A DNA stretch of 34,617 nt from Paracoccaceae bacterium. Lineage in GTDB: Bacteria; Pseudomonadota; Alphaproteobacteria; Rhodobacterales; Rhodobacteraceae. The notes below the pieces were generated by a model that was given only the letters and a program-made list of their open reading frames with translations, did not search any database and was not told the DNA's origin. Shown piece by piece: positions 26,559 to 33,240 of the stretch; positions within the stretch are counted from its first letter, which is position 1; every line of letters starts with the position of its first letter. The position numbers were made by a program, and so were the translations under genes. Location: the NCBI GenBank assembly GCA_030758115.1, contig JANREX010000037.1:1-34617 (forward strand), read 5' to 3'.

Positions 26559-26595
26559 GGGGGGCCGTCTGCCCCCCGCTGGCCCCTGCGGGGCC
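26559..26595. terminator. Tandem hairpins between convergent genes
   Basis: GGGGGGC (26559-26565) with GCCCCCC (26571-26577), then GGCCCC (26581-26586) with GGGGCC (26590-26595). They lie between the small secreted protein (plus) and the racemase (minus). A 21-bp motif follows at 26607-26627. Confidence 0.6.
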
Positions 26596-26629
26596 ATTCC
26601 CCCCGAGGATATTTGCAGCAAGAAGAACC

Positions 26630-27343
26630 TCAGGGCCGGGCGAAAGCCACGATCCGGTCCGTGAGGCAGTCAAGACTGTCGGTCCATGGCACGCCTTCGG
26701 GCATGGCATGGGTCAGCAGCGAAAGCTCGGTGCAGGCCACCAGCAGGTGATCGGCGCCCTGCGTCACCGCAAGACCCGCAAGGGCCGCCATGCGGGGTGC
26801 AAGCCCGTCCAGGGCGTGGCCGGCCTTGACGGCGCGTATCAACTCCAGCAACGGCGCGTCATCGGAGAGCCAGACCGGCATCATGCCGCGCGCGCGGAAC
26901 GCCTTGTCGAAAAGCCCCGTCAGACGTGTCGCGGGCGAGGCCAGCATGCCGATGCGCCGCGCGCCCGCCCTGTCCAGATGGTCGGCGGTGGCCCCGATCA
27001 TGTCAAGAAAGGGCAGCGCGGTCGCGCCACGCACGGCATCGGCATAGTGATGCGCGGTATTGCAGGGCATGGCCAGCGCCTGCGCGCCGGCGGCCGCCAG
27101 ATCGCAAGCCATCTGCGCCAGCACCGGGGCGGGATCGGGCCCATGGCCTTCGATCAACCGCGCGATGCGGCTGGGCACCTGCGGATTCTGGTGCACGATC
27201 AGGGGGATATGATCGGCGTCATCCAGCGCGCCCTGCGCGCCCGAGGTGACCGCCGCAAGGCATTTCTGCATCAGCAGGATCGTCGCCTCTGGCCCCATGC
27301 CGCCAAGGATGCCGACGGGGCGCATCGCTGCCACCTCGGCCAT
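26630..27343 (-). CDS. Aspartate/glutamate racemase family protein
   Basis: A 237-residue cofactor-independent racemase of the Asp/Glu/hydantoin superfamily. The N-terminal GILGGMGPEATILLMQK, the first catalytic Cys in MPCNTAHHYAD and the second in VACTELSLL are all intact. Substrate (Asp, Glu, or a broad RacX/YgeA-like range) cannot be read from sequence. The start is ATG at 27343 (MAEVAAMRP) or 27325. It lies 56 nt downstream of the HisD-like gene, so the two probably form one transcript. Confidence 0.9.
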   Translation of the reverse strand: MAEVAAMRPVGILGGMGPEATILLMQKCLAAVTSGAQGALDDADHIPLIVHQNPQVPSRIARLIEGHGPDPAPVLAQMACDLAAAGAQALAMPCNTAHHYADAVRGATALPFLDMIGATADHLDRAGARRIGMLASPATRLTGLFDKAFRARGMMPVWLSDDAPLLELIRAVKAGHALDGLAPRMAALAGLAVTQGADHLLVACTELSLLTHAMPEGVPWTDSLDCLTDRIVAFARP

Positions 27344-27399
27344 CAGGCCCTCGGGTCCGGGTCGCACGGGCGGGTTGTGCCGGGGATCATGGCTCCTCC

Positions 27400-28701
27400 T
27401 CAGGTATTGGCGGCCAGTCTGGGCATGGCGCAGAATTTGTCCAGCCGGATCTCGGCGCTGCGGGCATGGCCCTCCATCCCCTCGGCGCGGCTGATGCTGG
27501 CGGTCACGCGGGCCAGATCGGGCAGCGCCTGCGCGCTGACCTGCTGCCATGTCACGCATTTGAGGAACTTGTGCACCGACAGCCCGCCGGTATAGCGCGC
27601 GGCCCCCGAGGTGGGCAGCACGTGGTTGGGGCCAGATGCCTTGTCGCCGAAGGCCACGGTCGCCTCGGCCCCCAGAAAGAGCGATCCGTAGGAAGACAGG
27701 CGCCCGCGCCACCAGTCAAGGTCATGCGCCTGCACATGCAGGTGTTCGGGGCCAAAACGGTCGGCGACCGCGGCCATCTCCTCGGGCGTGTCGCACAGGA
27801 TCACCTCGGCCAGGCTGTCCCAGGCCTCGGCGGCGGCGCTGCGGTTGGGTTCGGGCAGTTGCGCCAGGCAGCCGGGGACGGCCTGCATCACCCTTTGCGC
27901 CAGGCTTTCACAGGTGGTGACCAGCCAGACCGGGGAATTCGCCCCATGTTCGGCCTGCCCCACCAGATCCCAGACGACAAGGTCGGCATCCGCGCCCTCA
28001 TCCGCCAGGACCATCGAATCGGTCGGACCCGCGAACATGTCGATGCCAAGGGGGCCGAACATCTGGCGCTTGGCCTCGGCCACGTATTGGTTGCCAGGCC
28101 CCACGATGATATCGGCAGGCCGCGCCCCGAAGAGCCCCTGCGCCATGGCGGCGATGGCCTGCACCCCACCCAGCGCCAGGATGTGATCGGCCCCCGCCAG
28201 ATGCATCGCATAAAGGATCGGCGCCGGAATCCCCTGCCCCGCGCGGGCCGGAGAGGCCGCGGTGACATGGCCCACACCCGCCACCTTGGCGGTGGTGATC
28301 GTCATCAGGGCGCTGGCGATATGCGCATAGCGCCCGCCGGGCACATAGGCCCCTGCAGCGGCCAGCGGGACATAGCGCTGCCCGGCGACAAGGCCGGGGC
28401 GCAATTCCACCTGCATGTCGGCGCAGGTGGCGCGCTGCGCCTCGGCAAAGCGGCGGATGTTGTCATGGGCATAGGCGATGTCGTCGCGCAGCCCTTGCGG
28501 CACGGTCGCGATCGCGCGGGCCACCGCTTCGGGCGGCACGACGATGGGACCGGTCCAGCCATCCAGCCTGCGGGCCAGGTCAAGGGCCTTGTCCTCGCCG
28601 CCTGTGGCCAGTTGCGCCAGCAGGATGCGCACCGCATCGGCGGTGTCGGCCTGGGCCCCATGGGGCTGTGGGTGCGCGGATTTCAGATGTCTGATTGCCA
28701 T
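27400..28701 (-). CDS. HisD-family dehydrogenase, HpsN-like (candidate sulfopropanediol 3-dehydrogenase)
   Basis: A 433-residue NAD-dependent dehydrogenase of the histidinol dehydrogenase fold. Zinc and catalytic residues are conserved: Gln249 and His252 in GQAEHG, Glu319-His320 in PEHL, Asp353 in FGDKASGPNHVLPT and His412 in EGMEGHAR. Details differ from biosynthetic HisD (GPTDSMVLADE, DLDWWRGRLSSYGSLFLG, YTGGLSVHKFLK) and match, as I recall, the HpsN type that oxidises DHPS to sulfolactate in roseobacters. No his genes are nearby, which argues against histidine synthesis; no hpsO/hpsP or TRAP transporter is nearby either. Start at ATG 28701. Confidence 0.85.
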   Translation of the reverse strand: MAIRHLKSAHPQPHGAQADTADAVRILLAQLATGGEDKALDLARRLDGWTGPIVVPPEAVARAIATVPQGLRDDIAYAHDNIRRFAEAQRATCADMQVELRPGLVAGQRYVPLAAAGAYVPGGRYAHIASALMTITTAKVAGVGHVTAASPARAGQGIPAPILYAMHLAGADHILALGGVQAIAAMAQGLFGARPADIIVGPGNQYVAEAKRQMFGPLGIDMFAGPTDSMVLADEGADADLVVWDLVGQAEHGANSPVWLVTTCESLAQRVMQAVPGCLAQLPEPNRSAAAEAWDSLAEVILCDTPEEMAAVADRFGPEHLHVQAHDLDWWRGRLSSYGSLFLGAEATVAFGDKASGPNHVLPTSGAARYTGGLSVHKFLKCVTWQQVSAQALPDLARVTASISRAEGMEGHARSAEIRLDKFCAMPRLAANT

Positions 28702-28727
28702 GGCGGGGGTCCTTTCCCGATGTATTG

Positions 28728-28743
28728 AGCGGAATATCCCGCT
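28728..28743. promoter_or_regulatory. 16-bp near-palindrome upstream of the HisD-like gene
   Basis: AGCGG-A-AT/AT-C-CCGCT pairs at 7 of 8 positions. It lies 27 nt before the HisD-like ATG. With the GAAAC/GTTTC cluster at 28771-28818 in the same divergent gap, it may be an operator. Confidence 0.35.
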
Positions 28744-28920
28744 ACGGGACAAGGGGCTTCCATCAGGGCGGAAACCCATTTTCAAAGCCGTGAAACAGCG
28801 TTTCGGGAAACCTGAAACCGCGACGGTCCCGGCGCCGTTCCGGTGGCATGACAAGGCATATTGCCACCCGGTGCAAAGCCGATAGGCTGGACGGATCACC
28901 GCGAGGGGAAAGGCTTTCAG

Positions 28921-29613
28921 ATGGGACCGATCGTGATCCTGACAGGCGCGGGCATTTCCGCCGAAAGCGGCCTTGGCACTTTCCGGGACGAAGGCGGGCT
29001 GTGGTCGCAACACCGGATCGAGGACGTGGCCACACCCGAGGGCTTTGCCCGCGATCCCGGACTGGTGCACCGCTTCTACAACGCGCGCCGTGTGCAGGCC
29101 GCAGCGGCCCGGCCCAATCCCGCGCATCATGCGCTGGCACGGCTGGAGGCGTGCTATCCCGGCGAGGTCACGATCGTGACGCAGAACGTGGACGCGCTGC
29201 ACGAGGCGGCAGGGTCGCGCCGGGTACTGCATATGCATGGCACGCTTGCAGGCGCGCTCTGCGCGGCCTGCGGGCATCGCTGGGCGGCCCCGGCCGAGAT
29301 GCAGCCAGGCCATCCCTGCCCCGCCTGTGCTGCCCCCGCCGCGCGCCCCGATGTGGTCTGGTTCGGCGAGATGCCCTATCACATGGACAAAATCTGGGAC
29401 CTGCTGCGCGCCGCCGACATCTTCGCCGCCATCGGCACATCCGGCCAGGTCTATCCGGCGGCGGCTTTCGTGCAGGACGCGGATCGCGCGGGCGCACATA
29501 CGGTCGAGATCAACCTCGAGCCTTCCGCCGTGGTGTCGGATTTCGCGGAAACGCGCCTTGGCCCCGCCTCGCGCGAGGTGCCTGCCTGGGTGGCGGACAT
29601 CCTGGGCGACTGA
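28921..29613 (+). CDS. cobB: NAD-dependent protein deacylase, class III sirtuin
   Basis: Removes acyl groups from protein lysines using NAD. The 230-residue protein has the N-terminal NAD motif GAGISAESGLGTFRDEGGLW (residues 10-27), TQNVDALHEAAGS, catalytic His106 in HMHG, and four zinc Cys (114, 117, 133, 136). Tyr53 and Arg56 in HRFYNARR are the class III pocket pair that favours succinyl/malonyl lysine. GAGGGGAAAGG precedes the ATG. It is divergent from the HisD-like gene. Known sirtuin targets include the Lys of ANL acyl-CoA synthetases such as PrpE. Confidence 0.94.
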   Translation: MGPIVILTGAGISAESGLGTFRDEGGLWSQHRIEDVATPEGFARDPGLVHRFYNARRVQAAAARPNPAHHALARLEACYPGEVTIVTQNVDALHEAAGSRRVLHMHGTLAGALCAACGHRWAAPAEMQPGHPCPACAAPAARPDVVWFGEMPYHMDKIWDLLRAADIFAAIGTSGQVYPAAAFVQDADRAGAHTVEINLEPSAVVSDFAETRLGPASREVPAWVADILGD

Positions 29614-29620
29614 ATGGCAA

Positions 29621-29646
29621 AGGCCGGACCCCGAGGGGCCCGGCCT
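29621..29646. terminator. Hairpin between convergent sirtuin and copper-chaperone genes
   Basis: AGGCCGG (29621-29627) with CCGGCCT (29640-29646), plus an inner CCCC/GGGG pairing across a 2-nt loop. It probably terminates both genes, with no clear T tract. Confidence 0.55.
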
Positions 29647-29670
29647 GTCACCGTAACGGAGCTGTCGCCG

Positions 29671-30177
29671 TCAGTTCTTTTTCATCGTGCCATGGTTCAT
29701 GCCGCCATGGTTCATGCCGCCATGCGCCCCGGCCTGGGGCATGCGCTCAAGATCCACCTCGACCTGCACGGCCACATCGCCCGCCTTTTCGAAGGTCAGG
29801 ATCAGGTCGATCATGTCACCCTGTTTCATGGGTTCCTTGAGGCCCATGAACATCACATGGTGACCGCCGCGTTCCATAACGATCTCGCCATCGGCTGGCA
29901 GATCGAAGCCTTCCTCGACATGGATCATGCGCATCACGCCATTGGCGTCTTCCTTGTGCGTATGCAGTTCGACCTTTTCGGCCGCATCCGACGATGCGCC
30001 GATCAAACGGTCGGCTTCCCCGCCTTGATTATGGATGACCATGAAGGCGCCGCCAGTCACGGCCATCTCGGATGCACTGCGGGCATAGGCGTCATGCACT
30101 TCGATGCCTGCGGCAAATGCGGGAAGGGCCAGGAAAGCGGCAGCACTGGCCGCAAGAATAGTGGATTTGAAAGACAT
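29671..30177 (-). CDS. PCuAC-type copper chaperone
   Basis: A 168-residue periplasmic PCu(A)C (DUF461) protein that delivers Cu(I), typically to the CuA or CuB centre of cytochrome oxidase. It has a signal peptide (MSFKSTILAASAAAFLALPA) and a cupredoxin-like domain with the metal motif H-x10-M-x21-H-x-M (LHTHKEDANGVMRM then HHVMF). The C-terminal tail HGGMNHGGMNHGTM is extra His/Met-rich and probably binds copper. It is downstream of a DUF2946-like gene in the same orientation (50-nt gap), so the pair may form a copper-handling unit. Confidence 0.92.
   Translation of the reverse strand: MSFKSTILAASAAAFLALPAFAAGIEVHDAYARSASEMAVTGGAFMVIHNQGGEADRLIGASSDAAEKVELHTHKEDANGVMRMIHVEEGFDLPADGEIVMERGGHHVMFMGLKEPMKQGDMIDLILTFEKAGDVAVQVEVDLERMPQAGAHGGMNHGGMNHGTMKKN
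29691..29724. repeat. 15-bp tandem repeat in the copper chaperone tail
   Basis: CATGGTTCATGCCGC occurs twice head to tail (29691-29705, 29706-29720), then a partial third copy. On the coding strand it encodes the repeat GGMNH in the His/Met tail. Confidence 0.85.
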
Positions 30178-30227
30178 CGCGTCTCTCCCTTTTGTCTGCT
30201 GTTTGGTCTGATCTTGGGTGTTCCGGA

Positions 30228-30578
30228 TCAGGCCTGCGCAGGCGGGTCGCGCGCGGAAAAGGGATGAACACTGCGCTGGAGCACCGTGATCGCAGGGGGC
30301 AGAACCAGTGCCTCGGCCCGGCCCATGGGGCGGGACGCCTCGGGCGCAGTCTGCGCCACGGTCACGATCAGCGACAGCGTGCAATCGGGACAGACATGGG
30401 CCGGCGCGATTGGCTGGCCTTCCGCATCCGTCAGGATGGTGACGGGCCCGGCACCCGTGCACAGCACGATCGACCCCGCCGCACCCGGCATGCCGCGCGC
30501 CACGGCCATGGACTGGGCCGTGAGGACCAGAAGCATGGCCAGCGCAATGGCGACAAGGGGGCGGGATCGCAAAGTCAT
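30228..30578 (-). CDS. DUF2946-like membrane/secreted Cys protein
   Basis: A 116-residue protein with an N-terminal hydrophobic helix or signal (RPLVAIALAMLLVLTAQSMA) and three Cys: LCTGAG and CPDCTLSLIV. The Cys arrangement resembles DUF2946 proteins, which often neighbour copper genes. Function unknown; copper binding is an inference from its place just upstream of PCuAC. The start is ATG at 30578; a longer in-frame start at 30605 is less likely. Confidence 0.7.
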   Translation of the reverse strand: MTLRSRPLVAIALAMLLVLTAQSMAVARGMPGAAGSIVLCTGAGPVTILTDAEGQPIAPAHVCPDCTLSLIVTVAQTAPEASRPMGRAEALVLPPAITVLQRSVHPFSARDPPAQA

Positions 30579-30669
30579 GGCGGAGATATATGCAAGACTA
30601 CGCACCCGTAAAAGGGCCTATTCGGTCGCAGCCGCCGGTATTGCCATGCGCGTCCGGACAGGGACGCAG

Positions 30670-30704
30670 AAAAGGACACAGCCCCGCCGAACCGGCAGGG
30701 CTGT
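30670..30704 (-). terminator. Intrinsic terminator of rpmB
   Basis: On the minus strand ACAGCCCTGCC and GGCGGGGCTGT form an 11-bp stem (one G-T pair) with a 5-nt loop, then GTCCTTTT. Confidence 0.75.
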
Positions 30705-30728
30705 TTCCGATAAGTCATGGCGACAGGA

Positions 30729-31016
30729 TCAGGCGGTTGCCTGGGCCTTCGCGATCTCTTTCTTGATCTTCAGCGCTGCGTCGGACAGCGTGTCGTCCTT
30801 GGCTTTCGCCAGGAACGCGTCCAGACCACCACGGTGATCGACCGAGCGCAGGGCAGCCGCGGAAATCCGCAGCTTCACGGTGCGGTTCAGCGTTTCGGAC
30901 TGCAGCGACACATCGTTCAGGTTCGGCAGAAACCGGCGACGGGTCTTGTTGTTGGCGTGGCTGACATTGTTGCCAGACATCGGGCCTTTTCCGGTCAGTT
31001 CGCAGCGGCGCGACAT
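30729..31016 (-). CDS. rpmB: 50S ribosomal protein L28
   Basis: A 95-residue bL28. The N-terminal [20 protein letters not shown] then [11 protein letters not shown] is typical. It has one Cys and lacks the CxxC pairs of zinc-binding L28. The start is the ATG at 31016; earlier in-frame codons are not supported. Monocistronic, with its own terminator. Confidence 0.97.
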   Translation of the reverse strand: MSRRCELTGKGPMSGNNVSHANNKTRRRFLPNLNDVSLQSETLNRTVKLRISAAALRSVDHRGGLDAFLAKAKDDTLSDAALKIKKEIAKAQATA

Positions 31017-31167
31017 GGCTTTATCCTCGTCTTGATCAGGGGCGCGTCGGGCGCCTTCAACACATAAGGGCACCGCGACCGGCGGCGCCCCGAATTCCGT
31101 TTGGGGTGATTAGGCGGAATCGCCACAGGCGTCAAGGCCAAAGCGGTGCGGGCCATGGCGCAGACCG

Positions 31168-33015
31168 TCAGGCGCCCCCCTCCTCAAGCTCATCCCCCAG
31201 AAACCCGCCCGACTGCCGCGCCCAGAGGGCCGCATAAAGCCCCCCCGCCGCAAGAAGACCGGCATGGGTCCCCTCCTCTGCGATCCGGCCCCGGTCCAGC
31301 ACGACGATCCGGTCCATATGCGCGATGGTGCTCAGGCGGTGGGCGATCGCGATCACCGTCTTGCCCGCCATCATGCCATAGAGCGTGTCCTGCACAGCGG
31401 CCTCGATCTCGCTGTCCAGGGCGCTTGTCGCCTCGTCCAGCAGCAGGATCGGCGCATCCTTGAGGATGACACGCGCCAGCGCGATCCGTTGCCGCTGCCC
31501 GCCCGACAGCTTGACGCCCCGCTCGCCCACCTGCGCGTCAAAGCCGCGCCGCCCCTTGCCGTCCTGAAGGTCGGGGATGAAGTCCAAGGCCTGCGCCTGT
31601 GCGGCGGCGCGGCGCATCTCGTCCTCGGTGGCATCGGGGCGGCCATAAAGCAGGTTCTCGCGCACCGACCGGTGCAACAGCGCGCTGTCCTGCTGGACCA
31701 TGCCGATATGCGCGCGCAGGCTGGCCTGGGTGACATGGGCGATGTCCTGACCGTCGATCAGGATGCGCCCGCCTTCGGCCGCATAGAACCGCAACAGCAG
31801 TTTCATCAGCGTGGACTTGCCCGCACCCGAGCGCCCCACAAGACCGACCTTTTCGCCCGGTGCGATCCGCAGGTCGACCTGTTCCAGCCCGCCGCCGGCG
31901 CGACCATAGCTGTGGCGCACCCCCTCCATCACGATCTCGCCCTTCGCGACCGTCAACGGCACCGCATCCGGCGCATCCGGCAAGGTGATCGGCTGCGCGA
32001 TGGTCTGCATCCCTTCGGCCACCACGCCCAGCTGGCGAAAGAAGGTGGTCAGCGCCCACATGATCCAGCCGGTCATGGCGTTCAGCCGCAGGGTCAGCGC
32101 CGTCGCAGCCGCCACAGCACCCACGCTGGCCTGCCCCTGCATCCAGAGCCAGATGGCCCAACCCACGACACCCACGATCAGCAGGCCATTCAGAAAGACC
32201 AGACCGAAATCCATCTTGGTATAAAGCCGCATCTCGGCCTGAAAGGTGGTGCGCGCATCCTCGATCGCCTCGCGCGCGAATTCCAGCTCGCGCCCGTGCT
32301 GGTCGAACATCTTGACCGAATGGATATTGGTATAACTGTCCACCACGCGGCCCGTGACCGCGCTGCGCGCGTCCGATGCGGCCTCGGATGCCGGTTGCAC
32401 CCGCTTGATCGCCCAGCGCATCAAGGCCGCATAGGCCACAAGCCAGGCAATCAGCGGCAGCATCAGCCGCGCATCGGCCTGCCCCAGGATCACCACCGCG
32501 CCCACAACATAGGCGATGGAAAAGGTGATCGCGTCAAAGACCTGGAACACCGCCTCGCCCGCCGCCGGGGGCGTCTGCATGATGCGGTTGGCGATACGGC
32601 CCGCGAAATCGTTCTCGAACCAGCCCACCGATTGGCGCAGCACATGGGCATGGGCCCGCCAGCGGATCAGCGTGCCGAAATTCGGCAGGATCGTGTTGTT
32701 CAGCAACAGCACATCCAGCCCCTGTATGGCCGGGCGCAGCACCAGGATGAAGACGACCAGCCCGATCATCTGCCAGCCGTGATCGGCCCAGAACTGCGCG
32801 GGATCGCCCTGCAGCGCATCGACGATCCAGCCCATCACCCAGATCAGCGCGATCTCGACCGCCGCCACAAGCACGGACAGAATCCCCGTGACCCAGAAGA
32901 CGCGGCGGAAAGGCTGCGCATAGTCCAGCATGAAGCGCCACAGCGTCTGTGGCGGCCTGTCCTTTTGCGGATAGGGGCAATAGGGATCGACAAGATTTTC
33001 GAAGAAACGGAACAT
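31168..33015 (-). CDS. ABC transporter, fused permease/ATPase (exporter type)
   Basis: A 615-residue half-transporter. The N-terminal ~330 residues carry six TM helices (for example RVFWVTGILSVLVAAVEIAL and LVFLNGLLIVGVVGWAIWLW). The C-terminal ATPase has Walker A GRSGAGKSTLMKLLL, Q-loop MVQQDSALL, signature KLSGGQRQRIALAR, Walker B ILLLDEATSALDS and H-loop IAHRLST. It belongs to the MsbA/multidrug-type exporters and would act as a homodimer; the substrate is unknown. The ATG at 33015 (MFRFFENLVDPYCPYP) matches homologues. A 7-bp hairpin lies in the leader at 33051-33068. Confidence 0.93.
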   Translation of the reverse strand: MFRFFENLVDPYCPYPQKDRPPQTLWRFMLDYAQPFRRVFWVTGILSVLVAAVEIALIWVMGWIVDALQGDPAQFWADHGWQMIGLVVFILVLRPAIQGLDVLLLNNTILPNFGTLIRWRAHAHVLRQSVGWFENDFAGRIANRIMQTPPAAGEAVFQVFDAITFSIAYVVGAVVILGQADARLMLPLIAWLVAYAALMRWAIKRVQPASEAASDARSAVTGRVVDSYTNIHSVKMFDQHGRELEFAREAIEDARTTFQAEMRLYTKMDFGLVFLNGLLIVGVVGWAIWLWMQGQASVGAVAAATALTLRLNAMTGWIMWALTTFFRQLGVVAEGMQTIAQPITLPDAPDAVPLTVAKGEIVMEGVRHSYGRAGGGLEQVDLRIAPGEKVGLVGRSGAGKSTLMKLLLRFYAAEGGRILIDGQDIAHVTQASLRAHIGMVQQDSALLHRSVRENLLYGRPDATEDEMRRAAAQAQALDFIPDLQDGKGRRGFDAQVGERGVKLSGGQRQRIALARVILKDAPILLLDEATSALDSEIEAAVQDTLYGMMAGKTVIAIAHRLSTIAHMDRIVVLDRGRIAEEGTHAGLLAAGGLYAALWARQSGGFLGDELEEGGA

Positions 33016-33050
33016 GAAAGGCGCCTTCAGGAAATGGATACGACAAGCTA

Positions 33051-33068
33051 GGGCGCAAGCATGCGCCC
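33051..33068 (-). promoter_or_regulatory. Hairpin in the leader of the ABC transporter
   Basis: GGGCGCA (33051-33057) with TGCGCCC (33062-33068), loop AGCA. It lies 36 nt upstream of the ABC transporter ATG and could be a leader element or an operator. Confidence 0.3.
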
Positions 33069-33240
33069 ACAATGCCCATGCTCGGGCCTATGTGCTCAGG
33101 TAAACCAGATCCCGCGATACATGGGGCGCATCCTCCGTCGATGGGGGCAAGGTAGCCCAGCCGATCACGCTTGTCACGCCCGCAGGCTCATGTTCCGAAT
33201 CCCGCTTCCCACGCAGGCGGCCGCGCATTATATGCGCCCA

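Noticed and set aside
27400-28701. Annotation as biosynthetic histidinol dehydrogenase (hisD)
   Set aside because: No his genes nearby, and motifs such as GPTDSMVLADE and LDWWRGRLSSYGS fit the HisD paralogue group better. Not finally excluded without a tree.
28702-29499. Upstream extension of the HisD-like frame
   Set aside because: It lies antisense to the sirtuin and encodes nothing recognisable; ATG at 28701 fits the family N-terminus.
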